Positions 1 to 11,364 of a stretch of DNA of 64,000 bases are shown piece after piece. Both the position numbers and the translations under genes were made by a program. The notes below the pieces were generated by a model. The model did not search any database. It had not been told where the DNA came from and was given only the letters and a program-made list of their open reading frames with translations. Source of the DNA: Heterohyrax brucei (taxonomy: Eukaryota; Chordata; Mammalia; Hyracoidea; Procaviidae); contig CM053162.1 in the NCBI GenBank assembly GCA_028571685.1, positions 11,846,001 to 11,910,000 of the forward strand. The letters run 5' to 3'. The first letter of the stretch is position 1. Each line of letters begins with the position of its first letter.

Positions 1-147
1 GGGGAGGCATAATCAGTCCATAACAAGGACTGAGCATCTGTTCATAAAACCAGGAGCAGATGGTAAGAATATCACTATCATAGCTTCTTTTAAAAAGTAA
101 TTCAGTGCTTTAAAGAAAGAATCCACACATTCGCTCTTCCTAAATAC

Positions 148-300
148 TGGTTCATTTTTATTTATTTTAATTGTGCTTAGGTGAAAGTTTACAGAGCACA
201 TTAGTTTCTCATTGAACAATTAATACACAGATAGTTTTGTGACACTGGCTGTCAACCCCACAATGTGTCAACACCTGAGCTGAATCCATGCAAGGAAGGT
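148..300 (-). mobile_element. Antisense L1 3'-UTR fragment
   Basis: Reading towards the right, the T-rich start (tttatttattttaattgtgc) followed by ggtgaaagtttacagagc is the reverse complement of an afrotherian-type L1 3' terminus (..gtaaactttcac..gcacaataaa). The match fades after about 300. Bases 1-147 to its left hold nothing I recognise. Confidence 0.5.
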
Positions 301-490
301 AAATGGACCCTTGAGTTCACCTGTGTGGTAACAGCTCTGAGCACCTGGTGGCAGGACATTAGGGCTTCAAAGGCACCAATAACCTAACTGGCATATATGA
401 ACATCCTATTTGAACATTTCAAAACAAAACAAAGAGCAAGAATACAATAAGAAAACATAAAATAAATAAATTCAATAACATACTGGGGGC

Positions 491-853
491 TTGGAGACAG
501 CAGTCAATATCAGATCATTTAAAGAGGCAGACCACAATGACTTCAAAGTGTTCCAAAACAAAGAAACAAGAAATTTTCCAGATGAAGAGAACTACCTGGA
601 ATTATCACAGATAGAATACAAAAGATTAATATTTAAAACTCTTCGAGAGATTAGGAAAGAGATGAGGAAGGATGCAGCAGATAATAATGGCAGATTGAAC
701 AAGCTGCAAGAAAACACATGGTGGCAACAACAGAGAATTAGACAGCGTCTTAGAAAGGGCAGGATTCGGGCAATGAAAGGCCAAACTAGTGAGACTGAAG
801 GTAAAGTGCATGGCTCCAGCATATTTGAGGAAAAATCAGATAAAAGGTTTTAA
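491..853 (+). pseudogene. L1 copy A ORF1, N-terminal remnant
   Basis: An open stretch rich in Lys, Glu, Arg and Asn with a heptad-like pattern (..LIFKTLREIRKEMRK..) fits the coiled-coil part of L1 ORF1p, the RNA-binding chaperone of the L1 particle. The nominal start at 491 is TTG, so it is not a true start. The nearest ATG that corresponds to the other L1 in this window (537) is in another frame, so the gene is frameshifted. ORF1 continues to about 1015, is split by an LTR, and resumes around 1584-2060. Confidence 0.65.
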
Positions 854-1015
854 AAAAAAAGAAGAAGAAACACTAGGAATTGTGTGGGGCTCTGTGGAAA
901 AGAATAATCTGAGTGAATACCAGAGTAGGTGGAGGTTAAGAGCAAATACAGAGTTGTCGAAGATTTATTGACAGAAAATTTCCTTGATATCCTGAAAGAT
1001 GAGAAGATACCTATC

Positions 1016-1578
1016 TGTTTTAGTAAGCTAGTGCTACTGTGACAGAAATACCACAAAGCAGATGGCTTTAAAAGAAAATTGTGTATTTTTACACAGTCCA
1101 GTAGGTTGCAAGTCCAAATTCAGGGTGCCTGCTACAGGGGAATGCTTTGCATCTGTCAGCTCTTGGAGAAGAGTCCTTGTGTTGCATCAGTCTTTATTCA
1201 GGAAACATCGTGGCACTGGAATCTTGGGTCTGAAGGACATTGTACTCCTGGTGCTGCTTTCTTGGTGGTGTGAGGTTCCCAGCTTTTCACTTGCTTCCCT
1301 TTCCTTGTATACCTTGTAGCATAAAAGGATAAATGGTGCAGTGAGCCACATTCCAGGGAAACTCCCTTTAAAATGGAGCAGGGAAGTGACTTTAGGAAGG
1401 GATTTATAGTTCCACCCTAATCCTCTGCAACATAATCTACTCTGTTAACGACAAGCAGAGGTTAGGATTTGTATCATAAGAAAATCACAGAATGGAAGGC
1501 AATCATAGAATATAGGGAATCCTGGCCCAGCCAAATTACTACACATATTTTTAGGGGAACACAGTGCAATCCATGACA
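1016..1578 (-). mobile_element. Antisense MaLR-type solo LTR
   Basis: The segment begins TG and ends CA and is flanked by ctatc (1011-1015) and ctatt (1579-1583), a 5-bp target duplication with one mismatch, as expected for ERVL-MaLR elements. It resembles the two antisense LTRs of the provirus at 19742-22509 (shared end ..caatccatgac) and, on the other strand, the LTRs at 5258-7398. No internal region accompanies it, so it is a solo LTR. It splits ORF1 of L1 copy A. Confidence 0.75.
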
Positions 1579-1583
1579 CTATT

Positions 1584-2060
1584 CAAGATGCTGATTGAAC
1601 TCCAGACACAGTAAATCCCAAAAGAAAGACACTAAAACATATTATAAACAAACTTGCCAGAGATAAGGAGGCAGTTTTTAAAATTGGCTAGTATAACCAA
1701 AAAAAAAAAATCTACAAAGGAGAGCCAGTAATATAAAGCTTGCAGTACTCAGCAGAAACTATGTAAACAAGAAGACAATGGAATGACATATACAAAGCAT
1801 TGAAGGAAAAAAAAAATGCCAGCCAGGAGTTATATATATGCAGCAGAACTGCCTCAAGTTTGGTAATGAAATTAGGACATTTGCTGATGAACGGAAATTG
1901 AGGGAATTTGCAAAAACCAAACCAAAATTGGAAGAAATACTTAGAGAGTGCTTCAGATGGAAAATCAGTAACATCAGCTAACAATCCAAGACTAGAACAC
2001 AGAACAGAGTAACTGGATGTCAATCCAGACAGAAAAATCACAAAAACAGATCAAAAGCAA
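1584..2060 (+). pseudogene. L1 copy A ORF1, C-terminal remnant
   Basis: After the solo LTR the L1 resumes. The stretch near 1806-2000 (aaaaaatgccagccaggagttatatat..) corresponds to the conserved ORF1 C-terminal region, homologous to 18650-18740 in L1 copy B. The frame is broken, so no protein can be made. Confidence 0.6.
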
Positions 2061-2315
2061 AGCACTGAAAATGCAGAAACAGAGATGTTGTCATGTAAAC
2101 ATTACGGGAAAAAAGAAAGACTTAAAAAATGTGGTTGTACCTCGTTCGTATGGCAAAGAAGTTGAGGCAGTGTAAAGAAATTAAGGACTGGTTTAAATTA
2201 AGAAAAACACAGGTAAATATTAAGGTAACCACAAAAGAAAATATTAATCCTATGCATCAAAATGAAAAAACAGAAGTGTCAGCAAATATAAAACCAATAA
2301 TGAAAAAGTTGAATA

Positions 2316-2471
2316 ACCCACTGCTGCCAAGCAATATTTGACTCATAGCAACCTTATAGATCAGGGTAGAACTACCCCATAGAGTTTCCATGGAGCACCT
2401 AGCAGATTTGAACTGCTGACCTTTCAGTTAGCAGATGTACCATTTAATCCCCTAAGGGGTGGGGGAAGGGG
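2316..2471 (-). mobile_element. AfroSINE with 9-bp target duplication
   Basis: The typical reversed AfroSINE order is visible: actcatagcaacc, agggtagaactaccccatag, the truncated-tRNA part gatttgaactgctgacctttc, and the head near 2450. It is flanked by agttgaata at 2307-2315 and again at 2472-2480. It lies between the ORF1 and ORF2 parts of L1 copy A. Confidence 0.85.
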
Positions 2472-2479
2472 AGTTGAAT

Positions 2480-3250
2480 AGGAAACACAAAAACAAAAAT
2501 GACTTGGCACAGAAAGTTAAAGAAATCGTCTACAGTGTACAAAAAAAGAGAACACAATGACAGCATGACAATGCTAAACTCATACCTATCCCTAATGATA
2601 CTGGATGTAAATGGATTAAGTGTGTCAATAAGGAGATGGAAAATGGCAGATTGGATTTAAGAAAAAAAATTAAAAAAGGAAGGATTAATCTGTATGCTGC
2701 CTACAGGAGACACACATTAAAGACACAAACTAAAATTCCAAGGATGGAGACAGATATATCAAGCAAACATCATTCAAAACAGAGCCAAAGTGGCTTTAAT
2801 TTCTGACAAAATGAACTTTAAAGTAAAATCCACTGCATTGGATAAGGAAGGACGCTATATAATGATTGAAGGGCAAATACTACAAGAACACATAACCATA
2901 CTAAATACGTTGGCACCCAGTGATAGGACTCCACAATCGGAAAAACAAATTGTGACTGAATTGAAAACAGAAACAAACAGCTCACACCGATAGTAGGAGA
3001 CTTCAGTACACCACTTTCAGTGAAGCCGTGAACCTTTAGTAAGCAGCTCAGTAAAGACAAGGCAAATCTAACTGCCACTATCAACCAACTTGACCTCGTA
3101 GACATAATAGAGAACACACACCATCCAACAGCAGCCAAGTATACTTTCTTTTTTGGAACATTTTCCAAAATATACCACTTACTAGGTCATAAAGCAAGCC
3201 TTAACAAAATTCACAGTGTGAAAATATTGCAACACATCTTTTCAGGCCAT
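2480..3250 (+). pseudogene. L1 copy A ORF2, endonuclease-domain remnant
   Basis: The DNA follows the L1 ORF2 N-terminus (aactcatacctatcc.., ctggatgtaaatggatta.., tgctgcctacaggagacac.., tagtaggagacttcagtac.., ccatccaacagcagccaag..). This is the region of the apurinic/apyrimidinic-like endonuclease that nicks target DNA. Only short frames remain open (for example 2790-2993). It is broken on the right by an RTE insertion. Confidence 0.75.
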
Positions 3251-3257
3251 AAAGCCA

Positions 3258-3885
3258 TGTTGTTATTATTGTTAGGTGCCATCAAGTCAGTTCTGACTCA
3301 TAGGGACCCTATGAACAACAGAACAAAAACATTGCCTGGTCTTGCGACATGCCCACAATTGTTTTTATGCTTAAATCCATCATTGCAGCCACTGTATCAA
3401 TCCACCTCATCGAGAGTCTTCATTTCTTTCACTGACCCTCCACTCTACAGGGGCCTCCTCTCCAGGGACTGATTTTTCCTGACAGCATGTCCAAAGTATG
3501 TAAGACACAGTATTGCAATCTTTGCTTTCAAGGAGCACTCTGGTTGATCTTCTAGAACAAATCTGTTTGTTCTTTGGCAGTCCATGGTATGTTCAACATT
3601 CTTCTCCAACACCACAATTCAGAGATATCAGTTCTTTTTCTGTCTTCTTTGTTCAGTTGTCCAGCTTTCTCATGCACATGATGCAATTGAAAATATCATG
3701 GCTTGGGTCAGGTGTATTTTAGTCTTCAAGGTGACATCCTTACTTTTGAATACTTTAAAGAGGTCCTTTGCAGCAGATTTTCCCAATGCAGTGTGTCTTT
3801 TGATTTCTTGACTGCTGCTTCCAAGGGCATTGATTGTGGGCCCATGTAAAATGAAATCCTTGACAACCTCAGTCTTTTCTCTATG
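3258..3885 (-). mobile_element. 5'-truncated RTE (RTE1-like) fragment
   Basis: It starts with the reversed RTE tail (ttgttattattgttaggtgcc) and the 3' end caagtcagttctgactcatag, then runs back through the C-terminal coding part (antisense of ..KSAAKDLFKVFKSKDVTLKTKIHLTQAM.., about 3670-3830). The flanks carry taaagcca at 3250-3257 and 3886-3893, a plausible 8-bp target duplication within L1 ORF2. RTE is a non-LTR retrotransposon with one endonuclease/reverse-transcriptase protein. Confidence 0.85.
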
Positions 3886-3893
3886 TAAAGCCA

Positions 3894-5252
3894 CAAAAGT
3901 AGAAATTAATAACAGAACAAGCAAGAAAAAGATTTATGCAAACTGAATAACACTTTCCTCGAAAACTACTAGATTGTAAAAAAAATCAAGGATGGAATAA
4001 AAAAATTCACAAAATCAAACGAGTGGAACTACATCCTACCCAAACCTTTGGGACACAGTGAATGCTCTGAGCTGTGCTCAGAGATCATTTTATCTCAGTA
4101 AATATGTACCTCAGAGATAAGAAAGGGCCCTACAACTTGAACAAGTAGAAAGAGAGCATCTGAAGAATCCCCCTAGCACCAGAAGAAAGCAAATAATAAA
4201 AATTAGAGCAGAACTAAATGAATGAGAGAATAGAAAAACTGTTGAAAGAGTTGATAAGACCAAAAGCTGGTACTATGAAAAGATCAATAAAATCAATACT
4301 TCATTGGCCAAACTGACAAAAGAAAAACAGGAGAGGAAGCAAATAACTTGAATAAGAAATGAGGTGGATGATATCACAAAAGACCGAACTTTTAAAAAAA
4401 ACAAAAATAAACCCACCATAACAGAATACTATGAAAATTTATACCTTAACAAATTGAAAAACCTAGTAGAAATCAACAAATTTGTATAAATGCACTACCT
4501 GCCTAAACTAGTGCAGACAGACGTAGAACAACTAAATAAACTCATACCTAAGGAAGAAACTGAAAAGGTAATCTGAAAACTCCCTAGAACAACAACAACA
4601 ACAGTAAACTGGCTCTTATGGCTTCACTGAGAATTCTACCAAACTTCAATTACTAAAGATATTTCAGAGCATGGAAAAGGATGGAATGTTCCCAGACTCA
4701 TTCTGTGAAGCCAGCATAACACTGATAACCAAAACCAGGTAAAGATATCACAAAAAAAGAAAACTATAGGCCAGTATCTCTGATGAATGTAGATGCAAAA
4801 TTCCTCAACAAAATTCTAGCCAATAGAATTCAACAGCATAGTGTATCACAGAAATAATTCACCATGACCAAGTGAGACTCATACCAGTGATGCAGGCATG
4901 GTTCAGCGTTAGAGAAATAATCAAGGTCATCAACTACATAAATAATAAAACACTAACAAGAACTACTTGATTTTATCATCTCGTGTAGTAAAGGTATTTG
5001 ACAAAGTCCTATACCCATGTTTATGGTAGAAACTCTCAGCAAAATAGGATTAGATGAGAAATTTCTCACCATGATAAGGGCATTGACAGAAAGACAGTAG
5101 CCAACATCATCCTGAATGGAGAGTCTGAAAGCATTTCCCTTGAGAATGGAAGCCAGACAAGGGTACTCTGCTACCACTTTTACTCAGAGTTGTGATGGAG
5201 GTTCTAGCCAGACAAATCAGGTAAGATAAAGAAATAAAGGGCATGCAGATTG
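3894..5252 (+). pseudogene. L1 copy A ORF2, reverse-transcriptase-domain remnant
   Basis: This continues the L1 ORF2 order: thumb-proximal motifs (tgaagccagcataacactgataaccaaaacc), the conserved ataggccagtatctctgatgaa, and gatgcaaaattcctcaac around 4700-4810, then the region before the FADD motif at 5230. Many stops are present. The copy is cut at 5252 by a MaLR provirus exactly where the neighbouring L1 sequence continues at 7404. Confidence 0.8.
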
Positions 5253-5257
5253 GTAAG

Positions 5258-5821
5258 TGACATGGATTGAATTGTGTCCCCCTAAAAAATATGTGTTCAT
5301 GGATTGAATTGCATCCCTCCAAAAATATCTGCAGCCATTCACCTGGGCCATGATTCCCTGTGTTCTATGATAGTCCTCCATTTTGTGGTTTTGCTGTGCT
5401 ATATGTTAAAGGATTAGAGTGGGACTGTAAATCCCTATATAAGATCACCTCCCTGCTCCACTGTAAAAGGAGTTTCCCTGCAGTGTGACTTGCTCCACCC
5501 TTAATCCTTTCATCCTACAAGAGATAAAAAGAAGGGGAAGCAAGCAGAGAATTGGGAACCTCACACCATCAAGCAAGCAGCACTGGGAGAAGAGCGCATC
5601 CTTCAGACCTGAGGTTCCTGTGCCAAGATTCTCCCTGGACAAAGACTGATGCAATACTGGAATTTCTTCCAGAGCCAACAAGGGAGAAAGCCTTCCACTG
5701 GAGCGGACATCCTGAATTTGGACTTCTAGCATACCGGACTGTGGAAGAATAAGCTTTCCTTTGTTAAAACCATCCAACTCATGGCATATTTCTGTTAGAA
5801 CAGCCCTAGGTGGCTAAAACA
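5258..5821 (+). repeat. 5' LTR of the MaLR provirus
   Basis: It begins TGACATGGATTGAATTGTG, a signature of MaLR LTRs, and ends ..GGCTAAAACA. The 12-15 bp start motif occurs twice (5262 and 5300), a small tandem duplication also seen in the 3' LTR. It contains an AATAAG-type polyadenylation region near 5748. The sequence directly after it (atttggcactgag..ggggtgctgc) is the usual MaLR primer-binding region. Confidence 0.8.
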
Positions 5822-6854
5822 ATTTGGCACTGAGAATGGGGTGCTGCACTAATAAATACTTACAGTGTGGGAATGGTTTTGAAACTAGGACTGGATAGAA
5901 GATTCAGAAGGAACCAGAGAAGGCACAGACGGTGAAAAGCAAGCAGCAGAGGACCGGCGGCAGCAGCAGAACCAGAGGCAGTGCTCGAGCCAAGCCATGG
6001 AGCAAGAGAGCTGAGTGTCTGTGCACGGAGTGTTCTCGCTGGGCACCTCCAGGCACTTGAATCAGTGGAGCTAGCCTTGCTACGCACAGAGCAAGAGAGC
6101 TGAGTGCTCAGTACTTTTATGCAGGAGGCTTTCCAGGAAGAGTTGGGTGTCTCTGGGCACTTGAATCAGTGGAGATACAGAGCTTTGGCACACTTGCCCC
6201 TTCAGGGTAGATGTGGGCCTGAGACCTGGGTGATGTGGCCATAAGAAGCAGAATCTGAAGAGACAAACAGCCTGAGAAGCTGAGCATCCTCGGTCTCAAA
6301 AGGTATGGCCATGACCTCAGGGGTTTGAGAGGGTAGAGCCAGGGATTTCTGTGTTTTGTTAGAGCGGAATTGCCACTCAGTTGGGCTTAGGGTGCACCTA
6401 AAGCTGATAGGGCAAAGTTTCTGTCCAGGTGGGCCTTGAAGGCAAGAGTTGTAACACAGGGTCTCCACTCAGAATCCATAGAGTATGGCCAATACCTAGA
6501 GAGTGGACGGCAGGGCCATTGTGTAGAATGTCTCAGGAAACGGAAGATTATGTTCAGAGCTTTGAGGGCTAATGTAATGTATTCTGCTGACTTGGTGATA
6601 ACCTGTTACGGTCTTCTTTCCATGCAGTTTCTCCTGTTTGGAATGGAATATCTAACTGGTGCCTGTTGTACCAGTGTAGCTTTAGAAACAGACAACTTGT
6701 ATTTTAGGTTTCATAAATGTAAAGGAATTTTTTAATTTTGGACTTGGAACTGATTTAAGATTCCTATCATATGGGGTGGACATGATTTTGCTATGATGGG
6801 ATGAATGTATTACATGTTTCAATGATGTGATTTTTGGGATGCCAAAAGGTAACA
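5822..6854 (+). mobile_element. Internal region of the MaLR provirus (non-coding)
   Basis: It begins with the post-LTR motif atttggcactgagaatgggg and ends just before the second LTR in gccaaaaggtaaca, a degraded purine-rich tract. The longest frames are under 100 codons and resemble no viral protein, so it is a non-autonomous internal region. Confidence 0.7.
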
Positions 6855-7398
6855 TTTCATGGATTGAATTGTGTCCTCCCAAAAATATGTGTTCATGGAT
6901 TGAATTGTCCCCCAAAAAAGATGTGTAGCCGTGTGACTGAGCTGTGATTCCACTTATTTTGTGCTTGTCCTCCATTTTGTGATTTTTCCTGTGCTGTGTG
7001 TTAAAGGATTAGGGTGAGACTATAAATCCCTTCTTAGGATTACCGCCCTGCTGTACTGTAAAGGGAGTTTCCCTGGAATATGACTTCCCCCACTCTTAAT
7101 CTTTTCATCTTACAAGAGATAAAAGGAAAGAGAAGCAAACAGAAAACTGGGAACCTCACACCGTCAAGCAAAGCAACACCGGGAGAAGAGCGTGTTCTTC
7201 CGACCTGAGATTCCTGGGCTAAGTTGCTCCCTGGACAAAGACTGATGCAATACTAGACTTTCCTCCAGAGCTGACAAGGGGGAAAGCTTTCGAGAATTTG
7301 AATTTGTAGCCTACTGGACTGTGTAAGAATAAACCTTCCTTTATTTAAAGCCATCCACGCTGTGGTTTCTTTTAGAGCAGCACTAGCTGAGTAAAACA
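6855..7398 (+). repeat. 3' LTR of the MaLR provirus
   Basis: It is homologous along its whole length to the LTR at 5258-5821, including the duplicated ttcatggattgaattg start and the ..gtaaaaca end. Differences are scattered substitutions and small indels. The TG start has decayed to TT. Confidence 0.8.
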
Positions 7399-7403
7399 GT
7401 AGG

Positions 7404-9133
7404 GAAGAAGTAGAAGTACCTCTGTTTCTGGATGATATAATTACTCAAAATTGTAAAGAATCAAGAAAGAAACTAATGGAACTAATAGAAGAGATAAGCA
7501 AAGATCAGGATACAAGATAAACATACAGAAATCAGTTGGATTACGTACAGCAACAAAGAACATCAAAGAGGAAATCACCAGCTCCCAAGATAAAATACTT
7601 AGCAATAAATCTAACCAGTGACGTCAGAGACCTATACGAAGAAAATTACAAGATGATATACTGCAGTAAAGCAAAAGAGACTGACATACATGAAGAAACC
7701 TACCTTGCTTGTGAATATGAAGACAACATCATGAAAATGACCATTCTACTTGTAGGTATAATGCAGTTGTGATCCAAATTCTGCTGGTATTTTTAATGAG
7801 ATGGGGAAACCAGTCACCAACTTCACCAACTTCACGTGGAAAAGAAGAATCCCAGGATAAGTAAAACATTGCTGAAGAACTAGAACAGAGTGAGAGGCCT
7901 CACACTACCTTAGTTTGTATATTATTATACTCCCATGGTAGTCAGATAGCTTGGTGCTGGTACAAAAACAAATAACAGATCAATGAAACAAAGTAGAGAA
8001 TCTAGATATAACACCATCCACCTATGAGCAGCTGATATTTTACAAAGGCCCAAAGTCCATAAACTGGGGAAAAACAGTCTCTTCAACAAGTGATATTGGT
8101 AAAACTGGATATCCATCTCCAAAAAAATGAACAAAGACCCGTATCTCATACCATGCACAAAAACTAACTCAAAATATATCAAAGACTAAAATCTAAAATG
8201 ATAAACATATGGTAGAAAAAATAGGGACAATGCTAGGATCCTAGTATATGGCATAAACAGAAAACAAAACATTACTAACAATACAGAAGGAAGAGAAAAT
8301 AGATGACTGGAAATTTCTAAAAATTGCACACTTATGCTTATCCAAAGACTTCATTGAAAGAGTAAACAGAACCTGCTGATCTGGAGGAAAAAAATTAAGC
8401 TAGCTGTGACAGATCCAACCAGCATCTGATTTCTGTAATGTACAAAATCCTGCAAAACATAACAGCAAAAAGACAACTCAATTAAAAAGTGGACAAAGGA
8501 TATGAAAAGGCACTTCATCAAAAAAGACATTCAGGTGGCTAACAGGTACTATAACCATTAGAGAAATTGACATAAAAACTACAATGAAATATCATCTCAC
8601 CCCATCAAGGCTAGCATTAATTCATTCAGCAGACAGTAATAAATATTAGAGAAGCTGTGGAGAGACTGGAACACTTACATCCTGCTATTGGGAATGTAAA
8701 ATGTTATAACCACTTAGGAAATCAATTCTGTGCTTTCTTGGAAAGCTATAAATAGGAATTCCGTGTGATTCAGTAGTCCTACTTCTTGGGAATATATCCG
8801 AGACAAATCAGAGCTCTCACACCAACAGATGCGTGCTCACTGGTGTTTATTGCAGCACTCTACACAGTAGCAGAAAGATAGAATCTACTTAGGTGTCCAT
8901 CAACAGATGAATGGATAAACAAACTATAGTGTATTCATGCAATGGAATATTATGCAGTGATAAAGAGCAAAGATGAACTTGGAAAACATTTCATAACATG
9001 GAGGAATCTGGAAGGCCTTATGCTGAGTGAAAGTAGTTGTGAAAAAACAAATAGTGTACAAGTATCATTAATTAGTTTCAACTCATACGAAGTAAAGGTG
9101 AATGAGGACATCAAAGACATAAGGAAAATATGA
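7404..9133 (+). pseudogene. L1 copy A ORF2, C-terminal remnant
   Basis: L1 resumes with the region just before the RT active site (gatgatataattactc) and runs through the C-terminal part. The end of the frame (8942-9133, MEYYAVIKSKDELGKHFITW..) is the familiar ORF2 terminal motif and is homologous to the intact copy at 52400-52530. Stops are frequent upstream. Confidence 0.8.
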
Positions 9134-9693
9134 TCCAAAGAAACAGAAAAGGCCACGTAATACAGAAGCATCAGCAGGAGATCAGAAGAGCTAGCTAGTA
9201 CCTAGCCACCACCAGTGACTGCCCTGACAGGAATACAACAGAGTCCGTGAAGTAGTGGGAGAAAAGTGGCATGAAGAACTCGGACTCTATTAAAAGGACC
9301 AGACTTGATGGCTCCACCAACTGGAGGGTTCCTGGAATATGTGGCCTCTGGACTGTGTTAGCTCTGAACTGAAACCATTCCCAAAGCCAGCTCTTCAGAC
9401 AAAAATTGGACTAGGCTATAAGACATAAAATGATACTGGCAAAGAATGTGCTTCTTGGCTTAAGTAGATATCTAACTACGCAGCTCCTGTCAGGAGGTTA
9501 AGTGAGAGGGCAAAGGCAGGCAGGAACTGTTTAAGTGAACATGGGAAATACAGGATGGAAAGGAGGAGTGTGCTAGCACAGAGTGGGGATAGTAGTTAGA
9601 GTTGCATGGCAATGTGTATGTTTAAAATTTTGTATGACTGATTGATTTGGATTGTAAACTTTGACTTAAAGCACAATAAAAAAAAAATAACCA
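9134..9693 (+). repeat. L1 copy A 3' UTR and poly(A)
   Basis: It contains accaccagtgactgccctgacagg, and the terminal gtaaactttgacttaaagcacaataaaaaaaaaa. The same terminal block appears at 56460-56775, showing one L1 subfamily. Confidence 0.8.
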
Positions 9694-10084
9694 ACTGTTC
9701 TTTTTTGTATTGATTCTAGAGTGATATATGAGTGTTTTCATGCACAAATATCAGAGAAGAGATCCTTAAACAGTAAAAATTTCCTTGCTTTAGAAGATTA
9801 ATGTGACTCCAAATACATTTTCTTTTTAGGAATATAATCTTTTTGCAAAATGGAAGCTATTTAGAAACTTTTTTCTAGTAGTTTAATGGAAAAAGGCAAT
9901 TTTCTTAGTTAAAAGACCTCATTCATGTATATTTTTGAATCTAAAGTTGTTCCTTTCCATTACTCAAAATCAGAGCAGAATGTCTCCTTTACATTTAAAT
10001 AATAGAAAATCACATTGTATTATAACTTTTCATCTTTAATGTTACATAATTTCAAGGGAGGAAGGAATATGTGATTATATGTGC

Positions 10085-10250
10085 TGTTGTAAGTGCTTTG
10101 CATTAACCTTTAATTGTCACACCTCTATAAAGAAGACCCTTAGTAATCTCTCTTTTATAGTCAAGGAAACTAAAGCATCTGGAGTTAAACAACGTGTTAG
10201 TTATTATTCAGATATTAGGTGAGATATCTTAGATTGAAACCTAGATATCA
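10085..10250 (-). repeat. MIR SINE remnant
   Basis: The stretch tatagtcaaggaaactaaagc followed by gttaaacaacgtg matches the reverse of the MIR core (gtgacc..cctcagtttcctc). It is old and divergent. Confidence 0.5.
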
Positions 10251-10742
10251 TGGGCAAAGAACAGATCCTGGGAAATTATGTAATAATTTAATGAACCAGT
10301 GGCTTCCACTTGCCTGCTGGATTGAATCTAAGATTTCTGTGCTAGAAAAGATGGTTGTGGATTATCTAGACTAAATTAGCATTTGAAAAATACAGAAATC
10401 TGGAGACAAAGAGAATTGGGTAAATTATTGAGATTCACAAAGATAGTAAGTACCTGGTATAGCCAAGACCAAACCTAGCTGTGGTAATTTCCAACTTTGT
10501 AGTTTATTACAGAAATGCGTAGTTTTTGTTATTTTCTCTGTATGCTTATTTCTGGATTTTGTCTCATGTAGTCCTGTTATGGACTGCCAGTGATATTGTG
10601 GTATTAAATACACTGCTTGGTAACCTTTCGATATTTATCGCATAACAATGTTTGTATATCCCATGAAACAACGTTTAGATGCTCAGTGCTGTGAGAATGA
10701 CAATGGTTTGGACAGTAGTTTCTAACCCTGTGAAACTCTGTT

Positions 10743-10890
10743 GTGTTGTTGCATGCCATCGAGTCATATTCAGCTCACTGTGAGCCTATAGCCTGGTCTT
10801 CTCATGTGCAGAGCTGCTGGCTGGATTGGAACCACAACCTTTCATTAAGCAGCCGAGCCCTTAACTATTTTCCCACCAGTGCTCCTTATC
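10743..10890 (-). mobile_element. AfroSINE
   Basis: It shows gccatcgagtcatattcagctcac at the left and the reversed tRNA-like head (gcagccgagcccttaact..cccaccagtgctcc) at the right. The middle is diverged. Confidence 0.75.
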
Positions 10891-11364
10891 AAACCCTATA
10901 CCCCCTCTTTTTAAAAACATTTTCTAAAGACTCTGATGTGATTCTGAAATGAAATATACTGGTGTAACTACTTACATAAACAATTTTAAAAAGTCAGTAA
11001 TTTTGTTATAGAAAGGAAAACGGGAAACTAATGTATATATTTAAAATGTATAATATGGATTTAAATTATGAATACTTTAAACAACTATATGAAAATTTGT
11101 TTGCCTTAAATTCAGTCTGCAGCCTAGTGTCAGCCAGAAAATAAAATTTTAAAAACATTTAAAAGAGATAAAATATGAACTGCATGAGAAAGGTAGGAAA
11201 TGCATGTACACGTAGAAGTACAAAAACATTACTGAGAGATATACCATGATTAGAGGTTAGAAGACTCTGTGTTGTTAATATGTGTCTCTCTTCTCCCCAA
11301 ACTGACTTATAAATTCACAGCAGACGTTTTTCTAATAACTGACAAGGAGATGAAACGATTTGAA

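Larger units (their letters stand above)
5258..7398 (+). mobile_element. MaLR-type provirus, two LTRs plus short internal region
   Basis: A complete LTR-internal-LTR unit is inserted in L1 copy A. It is bounded by gtaag (5253-5257) and gtagg (7399-7403), a 5-bp target duplication with one mismatch. The L1 sequence reads through cleanly when the unit is removed. The short internal part (about 1 kb) has no gag, pol or env frame, as is usual for MaLR elements, which depend on other retroviral proteins. Confidence 0.85.
415..9693 (+). mobile_element. Sense-oriented L1 (copy A), heavily interrupted
   Basis: One old L1 can be followed in order: the end of the 5' UTR (415-490), ORF1 (about 491-1015 and 1584-2060), ORF2 endonuclease part (2480-3250), ORF2 reverse-transcriptase part (3894-5252), ORF2 C-terminal part (7404-9130), then a 3' UTR ending in cacaataaaaaaaaaa near 9690. 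Gaps are explained by later insertions: a MaLR solo LTR, an AfroSINE, an RTE fragment and a MaLR provirus. Many stops and frameshifts show that it is dead. It lies in the same direction as the host gene. The promoter part of the 5' UTR is missing. Confidence 0.85.
9694..11364. other. Intron, mostly unique
   Basis: AT-rich sequence with no gene or exon I can recognise. It holds one MIR remnant and one AfroSINE, listed separately. Confidence 0.6.
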
